Made by a program: the position numbers and the translations under genes | Source: Gallibacterium trehalosifermentans | GTDB lineage: Bacteria; Pseudomonadota; Gammaproteobacteria; Enterobacterales; Pasteurellaceae | DNA length: 64,000 nucleotides | Direction: 5' to 3' | Assembly (NCBI RefSeq): GCF_042433055.1 | Contig: NZ_JBHLWB010000004.1 | Span: 178,458-242,457 of the forward strand | Notes under the pieces: generated by a model | The model's database searches: none | Told to the model about the DNA's origin: nothing | Seen by the model: the letters and a program-made list of their open reading frames with translations, nothing else | Shown here: positions 7,430 through 16,145 of the stretch, in pieces | How positions within the stretch are numbered: the first letter of the stretch is position 1 | Layout: the number at the start of each line of letters is the position of its first letter

Positions 7430-9157
7430 TTATTGACTTGATAACCCATCTAACCATTGACTAAATTGGTCGGCATCTAAAAAACCAGTGATGCGACTGT
7501 TTGGTATTTCATTGCCTTGTTGATCAAAAAACAGAATGGTTGGTAAACCAAGTACTTGATATTTTTTGCTTAACGCTTGATTCGCTGCGCTATTTTTCGT
7601 CATATCTACGCGCAATAATTGGATCTGTTGTAGGCGTTGTTGTACTTGTGGTTGATTAAAGGTTTTATGCTCAAATTCTTTACAAGCCACACACCAATCT
7701 GCATAGAGATCAAGCATCGCAATTTTATGTGGATTATGTTGAAGCTGTTGTTGTAATTCATTTAAATCTTGCACAGTGATAAAGTTATCTTGTGTTGCCT
7801 TAGCAACCGATTCAGTGCTTATCATTTGTTGAATAGCGAGATAGAGAGGCGCTGCTGAAATAATGATTGGCATCACGCAGATAACTTGCCATAAACGACT
7901 ATGTTGCCCAGCAAGTGTCATTAGCCAAGTAAAAAAGCTAATGCCTAGCAATGACCATAATATTCCTTCCCAATTTGCTGGTAAGAAACGTGATAACAGA
8001 ATAATAGGCAAGGCTAATAAGACAAAACCAAATGCAATTTTGACGTTTTCTAGCCAAGCACCTGATTTCGGTAAAATTTTATTACCAAATACAGTAATCG
8101 CCATTAATGGTGTCCCCATGCCGAGTGCTAAAAGGTAAAGCGTTAATGCACCAGTTGTGAGATCGCCAGTTTGGGTAACATAGAGTAGTGCACCTGAAAG
8201 TGGTGCAGATGTACAAGGCGAGGCAATTAATCCTGCAATCGCTCCCATCATAAATACACCACCATACATGCCAGATGATTGTTTTTGGCTTAATTGGGTT
8301 AACTTATTTTGCCAGCTGTTTGGCAGTTGTAAGGTAAATAAGCCAAACATTGAACAAGCAAGCAGAATAAAGAGTAGAGCAAAAGTACCTAAAACATAAG
8401 GGCTTTGCAACCAGACTTGTAATGATAAACCCACTGCAGCAACCGCTAAGCCTAAAAGTGAATAAGTCAACGCCATGCCTTGAACATAAATAAAACTTAA
8501 TAATAAGGCTTTTCCTGTATTTACTCGTTGTTCTTTACCAATAACGATAGCGGAGAGCAAAGGCAACATCGGCAGTACACAAGGAGTAAAAGCTAAACCA
8601 AACCCCAATAAGAAGAACCAAAAAACGGCAAACTTACTTTGGAAAAGCTGTTGGCTAAACTGGTTAGTTTCATTTTTTGTATCTAGGCTAGTTGTCGCCG
8701 TATTTGTTTGTGTAGGTTTAATCAGTTGAGCAAGATCAATTTCTTGAGTTTGTGGCGGATAGCATAATCCTTCAGTACAACCTTGGTAATTGACTAATAA
8801 TTTCCCCTGTGGAAGAAATTCATTTTGTTTTGGGGTGAGATAAATATCTAAACCTTGTTCAAAAATAAGGGTTTCGCCAAAGTAGGGATCTTGATGTTTT
8901 TTCTCCATAATTGGGACAATTTGCTGATTAAAGGCAATATCCTCACTATTGACGGTTACGCTATGTTTATAGAGATAGTAATCGGGTTGAATATCCCAGT
9001 GTAATGTTATTTTTTGCGACTTTGCTTGAATAGAAAAAGGGAATGCTTGTTCTACGGTTAAAAATGTTTTTTTACTATTAAATAAATTTGCGGAAGCGAC
9101 AGCGGCGAGTAAACATAAGAAACTTGTTAAAAGAAATGACAAATATTTTCTATTCAT
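7430..9157 (-). CDS. dsbD: Thiol:disulfide interchange protein DsbD
   Basis: Carries electrons from cytoplasmic thioredoxin across the inner membrane to periplasmic reductases such as DsbC, which is also encoded here (39.3 kb). The 575-aa protein has a signal peptide (about 1-23), an N-terminal periplasmic immunoglobulin-like domain with the redox pair C127/C132 (CTEGLC), an eight-helix membrane domain with C193 (FTPCVLP) and C315 (ASPCTSAP), and a C-terminal thioredoxin domain with WCVAC (C489/C492) and the cis-proline stretch GLPTILFF. All six redox cysteines are therefore present. It is convergent with yidE. The start at 9157 gives the signal peptide directly. Confidence 0.97.
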   Translation of the reverse strand: MNRKYLSFLLTSFLCLLAAVASANLFNSKKTFLTVEQAFPFSIQAKSQKITLHWDIQPDYYLYKHSVTVNSEDIAFNQQIVPIMEKKHQDPYFGETLIFEQGLDIYLTPKQNEFLPQGKLLVNYQGCTEGLCYPPQTQEIDLAQLIKPTQTNTATTSLDTKNETNQFSQQLFQSKFAVFWFFLLGFGLAFTPCVLPMLPLLSAIVIGKEQRVNTGKALLLSFIYVQGMALTYSLLGLAVAAVGLSLQVWLQSPYVLGTFALLFILLACSMFGLFTLQLPNSWQNKLTQLSQKQSSGMYGGVFMMGAIAGLIASPCTSAPLSGALLYVTQTGDLTTGALTLYLLALGMGTPLMAITVFGNKILPKSGAWLENVKIAFGFVLLALPIILLSRFLPANWEGILWSLLGISFFTWLMTLAGQHSRLWQVICVMPIIISAAPLYLAIQQMISTESVAKATQDNFITVQDLNELQQQLQHNPHKIAMLDLYADWCVACKEFEHKTFNQPQVQQRLQQIQLLRVDMTKNSAANQALSKKYQVLGLPTILFFDQQGNEIPNSRITGFLDADQFSQWLDGLSSQ

Positions 9158-9231
9158 ACTGTTTTATGACCATCAGGTAAATAAAAAGAAAATAGTTTAG
9201 CATAGTTACAGCTGAATTTCTTAGCTGAAAT

Positions 9232-9240
9232 TGTTATACT
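9232..9240 (+). promoter_or_regulatory. Extended -10 promoter for the yci cluster
   Basis: TGTTATACT matches the extended -10 form TGnTATAAT, with CTGAAT at the -35 position 17 bases upstream (3 of 6 matches). It sits 46 bases before yciC and points away from dsbD. Inferred from pattern only. Confidence 0.4.
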
Positions 9241-9285
9241 CAGCCAGTTTTAAATTATATATAAAGAAAAAAGGAAACAATCTTG

Positions 9286-10032
9286 ATGAATTTTGTACGA
9301 ATTTTGCAAGAAAGTAGCTATTTTGTGCGTAATCGTTATCCAATAATTGCTACTTTTACTATGCTATATGCATTGAATACATTAATTTTATACGCTTTTT
9401 TTAATCCATTTGATTTAGAAATGTTACAAGCGGGGCAAAGTAAAATTTCTTCTAGTGAAGTATTTCTCGCTTGTTTTAATTTATTCATTTCTTTAGTGCT
9501 GAATATTTGGTTTATTTTAACGATTGATCAAGTATCAACGAATCGTGTTGCAGATATTTTTGCTTGTGTTCCAATGATATTACAAAAAATAGTCGGATTT
9601 GTTGGTTATAATTTGCTCATTATGCTTGTATTAACACCATTTATTATTGGTGCGAGTATTGTCCTTACAATTAATTCTTTAGGGGGCGGCGGAGATCTTC
9701 AGTTTTTTTTCATATGCGCTTTCTTTCTACTGATTAGTGTTTATTTTGCGGCACGCGTCATATTATTACCTATTGCTTATCTTGTTGAACCTGGAAAGAA
9801 AGGTTTTAAAGCGTTATATCAGTTAGTGAATGTAAGAAGATCTTATTTAGCAATACTTGTTTATCTTGTATTAGTTTATTTTATACCAATGTATCTAAGT
9901 GGTGTAATAATCGAGTTACTTGGGGAAAATTTATTGATATTATCTATTTTCATCAATGCTTTTATCAATTTATTTTCACTCATTTTTGCTTATCGTTTTT
10001 ACCATATTTTTATTAAGTCAAACTCACTATGA
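9286..10032 (+). CDS. yciC: YciC, UPF0259 family inner-membrane protein
   Basis: Predicted 248-aa multi-pass inner-membrane protein with hydrophobic blocks near residues 20-40, 60-85, 110-135, 145-170, 190-210 and 215-240. Length and position agree with E. coli YciC (UPF0259), whose molecular role is unknown. I chose the ATG at 9286, which has AAGGA 10 bases upstream, over the in-frame TTG one codon earlier. It opens the conserved yciC-yciB-yciA(-yciI) cluster; its stop overlaps the yciB start as ATGA, indicating translational coupling. The family assignment rests on synteny and topology more than on strong motifs. Confidence 0.8.
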   Translation: MNFVRILQESSYFVRNRYPIIATFTMLYALNTLILYAFFNPFDLEMLQAGQSKISSSEVFLACFNLFISLVLNIWFILTIDQVSTNRVADIFACVPMILQKIVGFVGYNLLIMLVLTPFIIGASIVLTINSLGGGGDLQFFFICAFFLLISVYFAARVILLPIAYLVEPGKKGFKALYQLVNVRRSYLAILVYLVLVYFIPMYLSGVIIELLGENLLILSIFINAFINLFSLIFAYRFYHIFIKSNSL

Positions 10033-10580
10033 AACAACTTTTAGAATTTATTCCATTAATTTTATTTTTTGCTGTTTATAAACTCTTTGGCGTGCGTGAA
10101 GCCGCGATAACCTTAATTATTGCTACCATTGTGCAATTTATTATCCTCAAGGTAAAGTACGGAAAAATTGAGAAATCACAATGGATTATGGCAGTCGGGG
10201 TAGTATTTTTTGGTAGCTTAACTGCCTATTTTAATGATCTCGAATTTTTGAAATGGAAAGTTACGATTGTTTATGCGCTTTTTGCATTAATCCTGTTAGT
10301 TAGTCAATATGGATTTAAGAAGATTCTGATTAAAAGTATGTTAGGGAAAGAACTTCAACTACCAGATCGAGTATGGGGGAATCTCAATCTTGGCTGGGGA
10401 GTTTTCTTTATTCTCTGTATGTTCATTAATCTCTTTGTTAGTCAATTTTTATCAGATGATATTTGGGTTGATTTTAAATCGTTCGGTTTCTTTGGTATGA
10501 CATTAGTGGCTTCATTATTAACTGGTGTTTATATCTATCCACATCTTTCAATACAATCACAACAACAAAAGGATAAGTAA
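10029..10580 (+). CDS. yciB: YciB/IspZ family intracellular septation protein A
   Basis: The 183-aa polytopic inner-membrane protein starts with the family-typical MKQLLEFIPLILFF segment and contains five or six hydrophobic stretches, plus conserved NLGWGVFF and a C-terminal YIYPHL. E. coli YciB interacts with division and elongation proteins and affects envelope integrity; Shigella IspZ was named for a septation defect. The biochemical function is not settled. It overlaps yciC by 4 bases, and its stop codon abuts the yciA start, so the genes are translated from one message. Confidence 0.93.
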   Translation: MKQLLEFIPLILFFAVYKLFGVREAAITLIIATIVQFIILKVKYGKIEKSQWIMAVGVVFFGSLTAYFNDLEFLKWKVTIVYALFALILLVSQYGFKKILIKSMLGKELQLPDRVWGNLNLGWGVFFILCMFINLFVSQFLSDDIWVDFKSFGFFGMTLVASLLTGVYIYPHLSIQSQQQKDK

Positions 10581-11021
10581 ATGGATACAGCTCGTACGCC
10601 TGATGGCACATTATTATTAAGAACCTTGGCAATGCCATCAGATACTAACGCAAATGGTGATATTTTTGGCGGTTGGATTATGTCGCAAATGGATATTGGT
10701 GGGGCGATTTTGGCAAAAGAAATTGCTCACCGTCGTGTTGTAACTGTTCACGTCAACAATATGACATTTCATAAACCCGTTTCAGTAGGTGATGTTGTCT
10801 GCTGTTACGGACGCTGCACGAAAGTGGGGAATACTTCAATTCAGGTGAAAGTAGAAGTTTGGGTAAAAAGAGTATTTCACGATTCGGTTTCTGACCGCTA
10901 TTTAGTTACTGATGCGGTTTTTACCTATGTTGCGATTGATGAACATGGTCGCCCAAGTCCTGTTCCCAAAGAAAATAACGCAGAATTAACTCAGGCGTTA
11001 GATATTATTAAACACTCTTAA
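10581..11021 (+). CDS. yciA: Acyl-CoA thioesterase YciA
   Basis: Hotdog-fold thioesterase that hydrolyses a broad range of acyl-CoAs in the cytoplasm. The 146-aa sequence has the family signature DTNANGDIFGGWIMSQMD, where the N and D residues form the active site, and the central-helix/strand motif HVNNMTFHKPVSVGD. Length fits Haemophilus and E. coli YciA (about 130-155 aa). The ATG follows the yciB stop with no gap, so translation is likely coupled. yciI follows 17 bases later. Confidence 0.95.
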   Translation: MDTARTPDGTLLLRTLAMPSDTNANGDIFGGWIMSQMDIGGAILAKEIAHRRVVTVHVNNMTFHKPVSVGDVVCCYGRCTKVGNTSIQVKVEVWVKRVFHDSVSDRYLVTDAVFTYVAIDEHGRPSPVPKENNAELTQALDIIKHS

Positions 11022-11038
11022 TAAAGGAGAATATTTTT

Positions 11039-11335
11039 ATGTATTATGTTATTTTTGCGCAAGATTTACCTAATACATTAGAAAAACGTTTGGCGGTAAG
11101 AGAACAGCATTTGGCTCGTCTTAATTTGTTGCAACAACAAGGTAGGTTATTAGTCGCAGGTCCTAACCCAGCGATTGATGATGAAAACCCAGGCAGCGCA
11201 GGTTTTACAGGTTCAACAGTCATTGCTGAATTTACTTCATTAGAAGAAGCGAAAACATGGGCATCACAAGATCCTTATGTTGAGGCTGGGGTATATGGTG
11301 AAGTGATCGTCAAACCGTTTAAAAGAGTATTTTAA
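11039..11335 (+). CDS. yciI: YciI-like protein
   Basis: The 98-aa cytoplasmic protein has a ferredoxin-like (dimeric alpha/beta barrel) YciI fold: MYYVIFAQD, a REQHLARL helix, GRLLVAGPNP, the PGSAGFTGS loop, AKTWASQDPYVEAGVY and a C-terminal KPFKRVF. The His-Asp pair conserved in the family is seen as H20 and D74 (in QDPY). Known homologues include HI_0828; the catalytic role is unknown, although the group is related to muconolactone isomerase-like proteins. AAAGGAG lies 8 bases upstream of the start. It is the last gene of the yci cluster, closed by a strong terminator. Confidence 0.95.
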   Translation: MYYVIFAQDLPNTLEKRLAVREQHLARLNLLQQQGRLLVAGPNPAIDDENPGSAGFTGSTVIAEFTSLEEAKTWASQDPYVEAGVYGEVIVKPFKRVF

Positions 11336-11348
11336 GCGTAATACAGAT

Positions 11349-11380
11349 AAAAATACCTCGCTGTAGTGCGAGGTATTTTT
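11349..11380. terminator. Strong bidirectional terminator between yciI and dcuB
   Basis: Perfect 13-bp stem from AAAAATACCTCGC (11349-11361) to its reverse complement (11368-11380), with a 6-base loop. It has A-runs and T-runs on both flanks and can stop transcription from either convergent gene. Confidence 0.92.
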
Positions 11381-11396
11381 TTACTTAGATTCAAAC

Positions 11397-12728
11397 TTAC
11401 ATAATCACATTTGCAATACTGATTCCAACTGCACAGCCTACCACAACACCAATTAAACCAGGCATCATAAAGCTATGATTGAAATAATATTTACCAATTT
11501 TTGTTGTACCTGATACATCAAAGTTTACGGTAGCAATATCTGATGGATAGTTAGGGATAAAGAAATAACCATAAGTAGCAGGAAGTAAACCAACAAGTAA
11601 TGGAGCAGGTAATCCCATAGCAATACCTACTGGTAATAACATTCTACCCGTCGCCGCTTGACTGTTAATAACCACAGAAACGGCAAAGAGCGCGAAAGCG
11701 AATGTCCATGGATAAGCTTGGATCATATCTGTAATACCTGCTTTAAATGATGGCATTGCATAAGTAAAGTAAGTATCACTCATCCAAGCGATACCGAAGA
11801 TTGCGATAGTAGCTACCATACCAGATTTAAAAACAACGCCATTTGGGACTTTTTTAACATCTGTTTTGGTTGCTAATAGAATAATGCCCCCAAAAGCTAA
11901 CATCATCATTTGAATGATTACGCCCATAGAGATAGGTTTTTTAGCATCTCCGATCGTTCTAATCTCAGGTACCATTGCGATAACCACGATAAGGATTAAA
12001 GCAAATAAGAAAAGTAATACTGAATTTCTTGCCGATGGAGGTAAAACTTCATTTAAACTAGTACTCGTTGTATTTTGAATAAGTTTACTCCACTCAGGAT
12101 CGTTTAAGCGACGTTGATATTCAGGATCGTCTTTTAACTCTTTACCACGACGTAAACTATATAAAGAGAGTGCTAACATTCCACAAAAGGTTGCTGGAAT
12201 AGAGACTGAAACGATTGTTAATAAACTAACGTGAGAAAATCCTGGGAGTTCAGAAATCTGTCCTAAATAATAAACAACAGCGGCAGAAATAGGGCTACCT
12301 GTAATCGCTAATTGAGATGAGACAGAAGCTGCCGCCATAGGACGTTCTGGGCGAATACCATTTTTGAGGGCAATGTCTCCAATAATTGGCATAATGGTAT
12401 AGACGGCATGACCTGTTCCTAGAATGATGGTCATAAAATACGTAACCATAGGACCAAGAATCGTTACCCGTTTCGGATTGCTACGTAGAATACGTTCGGC
12501 AATTTGTAACATATATTTCAAGCCACCAGCAGCTTCAAGTACAGAAGCACAGGTTACAACGGCCAAGATAATTAACATTACATCAATTGGCGGAGATGAT
12601 GGTGGCATACGAAGAATAAAGACCTCAACTAATAGCCCTATACCAGATACCACACCTAAGCCAACACCACCGTAACGGCTACCTACATATAAAAAACAAA
12701 GTAGCAAAAGAAATTCAGCATATAGCAT
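11397..12728 (-). CDS. dcuB: Anaerobic C4-dicarboxylate transporter DcuB
   Basis: Inner-membrane antiporter that takes up fumarate, malate or aspartate in exchange for succinate during fumarate respiration. The 443-aa sequence is closer to E. coli DcuB (446 aa) than to DcuA: GTGHAVYTIMPII, IRPERPMAAAS, ITGSPISAAVVYYL, FGIAWMSDTYF and NYPSDIATVNFDVSGTT are all in the DcuB form. It has about ten to twelve hydrophobic segments. It is monocistronic. The upstream region carries runs of nine and eight A on the plus strand and a weak FNR-like word at 12837-12850, too imperfect to call. High confidence in family; DcuB versus DcuA choice is by motif resemblance. Confidence 0.92.
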   Translation of the reverse strand: MLYAEFLLLLCFLYVGSRYGGVGLGVVSGIGLLVEVFILRMPPSSPPIDVMLIILAVVTCASVLEAAGGLKYMLQIAERILRSNPKRVTILGPMVTYFMTIILGTGHAVYTIMPIIGDIALKNGIRPERPMAAASVSSQLAITGSPISAAVVYYLGQISELPGFSHVSLLTIVSVSIPATFCGMLALSLYSLRRGKELKDDPEYQRRLNDPEWSKLIQNTTSTSLNEVLPPSARNSVLLFLFALILIVVIAMVPEIRTIGDAKKPISMGVIIQMMMLAFGGIILLATKTDVKKVPNGVVFKSGMVATIAIFGIAWMSDTYFTYAMPSFKAGITDMIQAYPWTFAFALFAVSVVINSQAATGRMLLPVGIAMGLPAPLLVGLLPATYGYFFIPNYPSDIATVNFDVSGTTKIGKYYFNHSFMMPGLIGVVVGCAVGISIANVIM

Positions 12729-12851
12729 AAAAACCTCATAAAATTATTTGGGATAACTAAATTGAGGTAATGATAAAGAAAGGTAAAAATATCGCAAGAT
12801 CCAGTTAAAAAAAAAGAACAAGATTTAAAAAAAAGTTTATCTTATATCAAA

Positions 12852-12874
12852 TTCTGCTGTTTATTTAAGCAGAA
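12852..12874 (-). terminator. Hairpin overlapping the yigB stop codon, likely end of the dapF operon
   Basis: On the minus strand TTCTGCT and AGCAGAA form a perfect 7-bp stem around a 9-base loop that includes the yigB stop. It is followed by TTTGAT and, further on, a run of eight T, so it is only a moderate terminator. Confidence 0.45.
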
Positions 12875-13568
12875 AATTTAACTCGGTAACATCAAAAACT
12901 TCAATAGTTGGCAAGTGAGTTGCTTCACTACTCTTTCTAATTCTAACTTGATTACGATTCACCCACACAGCTTGGCAACCATTAATCATTGCGCCTCGTA
13001 CATCTGTAATAAGGTTATCGCCAACATGAAGTATCTCATTGAGATGACAAGAAAAATACTTAGCGGTTTGTTGAAATAGATCGGCGTGAGGTTTAGCTCG
13101 ACCATGTTCTCCTCCGCGTAATATTAGGGTGAATTGGTTTAAACCAATTTTCGGTGGATAAACATTCCCATTACTTATGGCAACTAATGGATAATCGTGG
13201 GCGAGCTGCGTTAAAAATTGTTGATTGGCTAATGGCACCTCAATTTTATGCCGCCATTCAACAAAAGTAGCCATAGTTTCATTAAGGATTTTATTAATTT
13301 CGGAGGGGTGTTTGCCTAAGGCTTGCAGTAAACAAGTCGCTGTTGCCTGCCGCCAAGCAACAACATCTTCATAGCGAATAGGATCTTCTTGTAATACCTG
13401 TTGTCTATATTGTTGCCATAACGCAGGTGTAAATTGCACAAATTGTTGTAAACAGTCTAAAAAGGCTTGCTCGGCTTGGCGAATAACAGGGTGGTTATCA
13501 TATAAGGTATCATCGAGATCAAAACTAATGACTTTAGGGCGATTAAAGGTACGGTAGAAATGCAGCAT
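12861..13568 (-). CDS. yigB: YigB, HAD-family phosphatase
   Basis: HAD-superfamily phosphatase of 235 aa with the nucleophile motif FDLDDTLYD (D17, D19), motif II VAISNGN, a lysine in GRAKPHADLF and motif IV HVGDNLITDVRGA. E. coli YigB dephosphorylates 5-amino-6-ribitylamino-uracil phosphate and FMN, linking it to flavin metabolism. It is the last gene of the dapF-yigA-xerC-yigB order that is shared with E. coli, and it starts 12 bases after xerC. The start is the ATG at 13568, giving the usual leader of about ten residues before motif I. Confidence 0.92.
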   Translation of the reverse strand: MLHFYRTFNRPKVISFDLDDTLYDNHPVIRQAEQAFLDCLQQFVQFTPALWQQYRQQVLQEDPIRYEDVVAWRQATATCLLQALGKHPSEINKILNETMATFVEWRHKIEVPLANQQFLTQLAHDYPLVAISNGNVYPPKIGLNQFTLILRGGEHGRAKPHADLFQQTAKYFSCHLNEILHVGDNLITDVRGAMINGCQAVWVNRNQVRIRKSSEATHLPTIEVFDVTELNFLLK

Positions 13569-13580
13569 AACAATAATTCC

Positions 13581-14471
13581 TTACTTTTTACGTTTAGCAC
13601 GAGGGTGAGCCGAATCATAGACTTGAGCAAGATGTTGAAAATTAAGATGTGTATAAATTTGGGTGGTAGAGAGATTTTCATGCCCTAATAACTCTTGTAC
13701 GGCACGCAAGTCAGATGTGGCTTCTAACATATGTGTTGCAAAAGAGTGGCGAAGTTTATGTGGATTTAAATGCGCATTTAAGCCTTGTTTAACGCCCCAT
13801 TGCGCTAAACGTTGTTGAATAGCGGCACTGGTCAGGCGATTACCCTGATGACTGATAAATAGCGCATTATCTTTTGGTTGAAATTGCGCTCGTACCCGTA
13901 ACCACTCATGCAATGCACCAGCAGCATAACGACCAAATGGTAGGATACGTTCTTTGTTTCCTTTCCCTAATACTTTCAACTCCTTAGCGTTGAAATTAAT
14001 ATCTTCAAGGTTTAAACCTCTTAATTCAGAAAGACGTAACCCAGAACTATACATTAATTCCATCATCGCTTTATCACGTAAGGCAAGCGGCTCTTTGCTT
14101 TTAATATCAAGTAGTTGGGTAATTGATTCCATATCCAAACTTTTTGGTAAGCGTTTGCCTGCTTTCGGTGCAGAGATACCATCTGTTGGATTGACAGTAA
14201 TCACTTTTTTACGCAATAAAAATTGGAAAAAGCCACGTAAACTCGAAAGACGTAATGCAAGGCTGTGTTCATGTAATCCTGACTTTTTGCCTTGAGTTAA
14301 AATAAAACGAATGACACTCCCATCGACTTGCAACCAATCGGTAATGCCTTCAGTTGTGAGCAATTCAACGCAGGCGTCCATTTGCTGTTGATAACTTTCG
14401 AGAGTTTTAGGGCTTAGTTGGCGTTCAATTCGCAAATAATTCCAATATTGTTCTAACCACTGTTGTAACAT
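13581..14471 (-). CDS. xerC: Site-specific tyrosine recombinase XerC
   Basis: With XerD, XerC resolves chromosome dimers at dif during division. The 296-aa protein has the N-terminal SAM-like DNA-binding domain (WNYLRIERQLSPKTLESYQ) and the catalytic domain with the tyrosine-recombinase residues: Arg in SSGLRLSELR, Lys in LGKGNKER, His-x-x-Arg in HKLRHSFATH, His in LLGHENLSTTQ, and the nucleophile Tyr273 in IYTHLNF. The length matches E. coli XerC (298 aa). It is sandwiched between yigA (3-base gap) and yigB. It is a housekeeping recombinase, not a phage or integron integrase, as shown by the operon context. Confidence 0.97.
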   Translation of the reverse strand: MLQQWLEQYWNYLRIERQLSPKTLESYQQQMDACVELLTTEGITDWLQVDGSVIRFILTQGKKSGLHEHSLALRLSSLRGFFQFLLRKKVITVNPTDGISAPKAGKRLPKSLDMESITQLLDIKSKEPLALRDKAMMELMYSSGLRLSELRGLNLEDINFNAKELKVLGKGNKERILPFGRYAAGALHEWLRVRAQFQPKDNALFISHQGNRLTSAAIQQRLAQWGVKQGLNAHLNPHKLRHSFATHMLEATSDLRAVQELLGHENLSTTQIYTHLNFQHLAQVYDSAHPRAKRKK

Positions 14472-14474
14472 ACG

Positions 14475-15173
14475 CTATTTTTTATAAGTTAACCATTGAT
14501 GCAGTAAAGGTTCGAGTAATTCAATTACAGTTTCAAGAAAATCAGTATTTTGTCCACGGTAAAAATGCCTCTCATGTAATGCGGTGAAGAGTAAAACAGT
14601 GTGATAAGGCTTATGATCTGCTTTATTGTTTAATAGGCATAATGCGACAGAACCAATCGGTAATTCTTCAGGTAAAAAGAGTAATGATTTTTCGCGATTA
14701 GTTAATTTGCCAAGATAAAAAGATTGTAAGCCAAAACGTTCTAAGCGAATAATTTCAAAGGCTTTCCGATCTAACCAGAATTGTTCTGACTCAAGAAGTT
14801 CTGTTTGCCAAGCATCTTTGAGTAAGAGCAATTTTGCTTGTTTTAACCCTAATTCATTTGCCCATTGGTTTAATATTTGATTAGCTTCAACCACGGATTT
14901 TGCTTGATAAAGCTGTTTTTGCAAAGGTAATAAACTGAAAAATAGGGTTTCGTTTTGTTGTACGGTATTGCTTACTTGATGCAGAGTGTTTTCTAACTGG
15001 GCAATTTTGTCCCGTTGTCGCCCTAATTGTGCCTCCACTAAGGAGATCATGCCTTTGCGTTCGTGTGGGATCTGTAATTGATCTAATAATGGCAAATGAC
15101 GTGCAAAGTAATCTGGGTGAGATTGCAAATATTCGGCAATCTGTTGTTCAAAATTTGTATCAATATCACACAT
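14475..15173 (-). CDS. yigA: DUF484 (YigA) family protein
   Basis: The 232-aa protein carries the DUF484 fold, a GAF-like domain after an N-terminal helix. It opens with IAEYLQSHPDYFARH and SLVEAQLGRQRDKI, followed by a coiled-coil-like segment (about 50-80), and ends with a GAF core including GSVALCLL and HERHFYRGQNTDFL. The function is unknown; the gene is conserved between dapF and xerC across Gammaproteobacteria, and it keeps that position here (9 bases from dapF, 3 from xerC). No catalytic residues can be named. Confidence 0.9.
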   Translation of the reverse strand: MCDIDTNFEQQIAEYLQSHPDYFARHLPLLDQLQIPHERKGMISLVEAQLGRQRDKIAQLENTLHQVSNTVQQNETLFFSLLPLQKQLYQAKSVVEANQILNQWANELGLKQAKLLLLKDAWQTELLESEQFWLDRKAFEIIRLERFGLQSFYLGKLTNREKSLLFLPEELPIGSVALCLLNNKADHKPYHTVLLFTALHERHFYRGQNTDFLETVIELLEPLLHQWLTYKK

Positions 15174-15182
15174 AATTACGCC

Positions 15183-16007
15183 TTATAATTGGATAACGCC
15201 GTCATAGACAAATGTGGCATCACCTGTCATATAAAGAGGGTATCCTTGCCCTTGCCATTCAATTTCTAATTTTCCACCAGGTAGTGTTACGCTGACGTTG
15301 TTATCTAATAAACCTTGCATAATACCAACCGCAACAGCTGCACATGCGCCTGTGCCACAAGCTTGTGTTTCACCAGCCCCACGTTCAAAGACACGTAGTT
15401 TAATCTGTTGACGATTGATGATTTGCATAAAACCAATGTTCGCACGAGCGGGGAAGCGTTCATGCTGTTCTAATAATGGTCCTAATTGTTCGACATTGGC
15501 TGTTGTAACATCATCTACTTGTAATACACAATGCGGGTTTCCCATGGAAACAACGCCACATAATACAGTTTGTAGATCTGTACGCAGGATATAGTTTTTC
15601 TCAAACTTATTGGCAATAAAAGGAATCTTAGCGGGTTCCCAAATTGGTTCACCCATATTGACACGCACTGTTTCATCATCATTGACAATTAAAACAATTT
15701 TACCTTTTGCGGTGCTGACTTTAATCTCATTTTTATTGGTTAAGCCTTTTAAACGGACAAAGCGAGCGAAACATCGCGCTCCATTACCGCACTGTTCCAC
15801 TTCGCTACCATCGGCGTTAAAAATACGATAATGGAAATCTAATTCTGGATCATAAGGTGCTTCAACTAGCAATAATTGATCGAAACCAACGCCTCGATTG
15901 CGATCTGCTAGACGGCGGATAATCTCTTCAGAGAAAAAAACACTTTGGGTAATGCCATCAACCACCATAAAATCATTACCCAATCCGTGCATTTTGGAAA
16001 ACTGCAT
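15183..16007 (-). CDS. dapF: Diaminopimelate epimerase
   Basis: Converts LL- to meso-diaminopimelate for lysine and peptidoglycan synthesis. The 274-aa protein has exactly the length of the E. coli and H. influenzae enzymes. The two catalytic cysteines are C73 (EQCGNGARC) and C217 (ACGTGACA), each in its conserved loop, and the N-terminus is FSKMHGLGNDFMVVD. The ATG at 16007 is preceded by GAGG at 5 bases and aligns with the family start, so the 17-codon upstream extension is rejected. It is first gene of the dapF-yigA-xerC-yigB operon, divergent from tdk. Confidence 0.97.
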   Translation of the reverse strand: MQFSKMHGLGNDFMVVDGITQSVFFSEEIIRRLADRNRGVGFDQLLLVEAPYDPELDFHYRIFNADGSEVEQCGNGARCFARFVRLKGLTNKNEIKVSTAKGKIVLIVNDDETVRVNMGEPIWEPAKIPFIANKFEKNYILRTDLQTVLCGVVSMGNPHCVLQVDDVTTANVEQLGPLLEQHERFPARANIGFMQIINRQQIKLRVFERGAGETQACGTGACAAVAVGIMQGLLDNNVSVTLPGGKLEIEWQGQGYPLYMTGDATFVYDGVIQL

Positions 16008-16145
16008 ACTTACCTCGTGTATAAATTTGATTGGGTTATTATAGAGAGTTCCGCTCAAAGTCTAAAGCCTGAAGTGTAAAATCAAATATATTAATCAACA
16101 CTGAATATCGTTATACTAGCGCCGTTTTTTATAAAGGATTGGGCT

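Noticed and set aside
9430..9440. Near match to the uptake word ACAAGCGGT in yciC
   Set aside because: It reads ACAAGCGGG, one base off, and single near matches are expected by chance.
12729..12860. FNR-like word TTGATATAAGATAA and A-runs upstream of dcuB
   Set aside because: The second half-site is degenerate, the distance to a plausible -10 is wrong, and the A-runs are not in a coding frame, so neither FNR control nor phase variation is supported.
13581..14471. Possible phage or integron integrase
   Set aside because: Length, motifs and the dapF-yigA-xerC-yigB order identify the housekeeping XerC recombinase.
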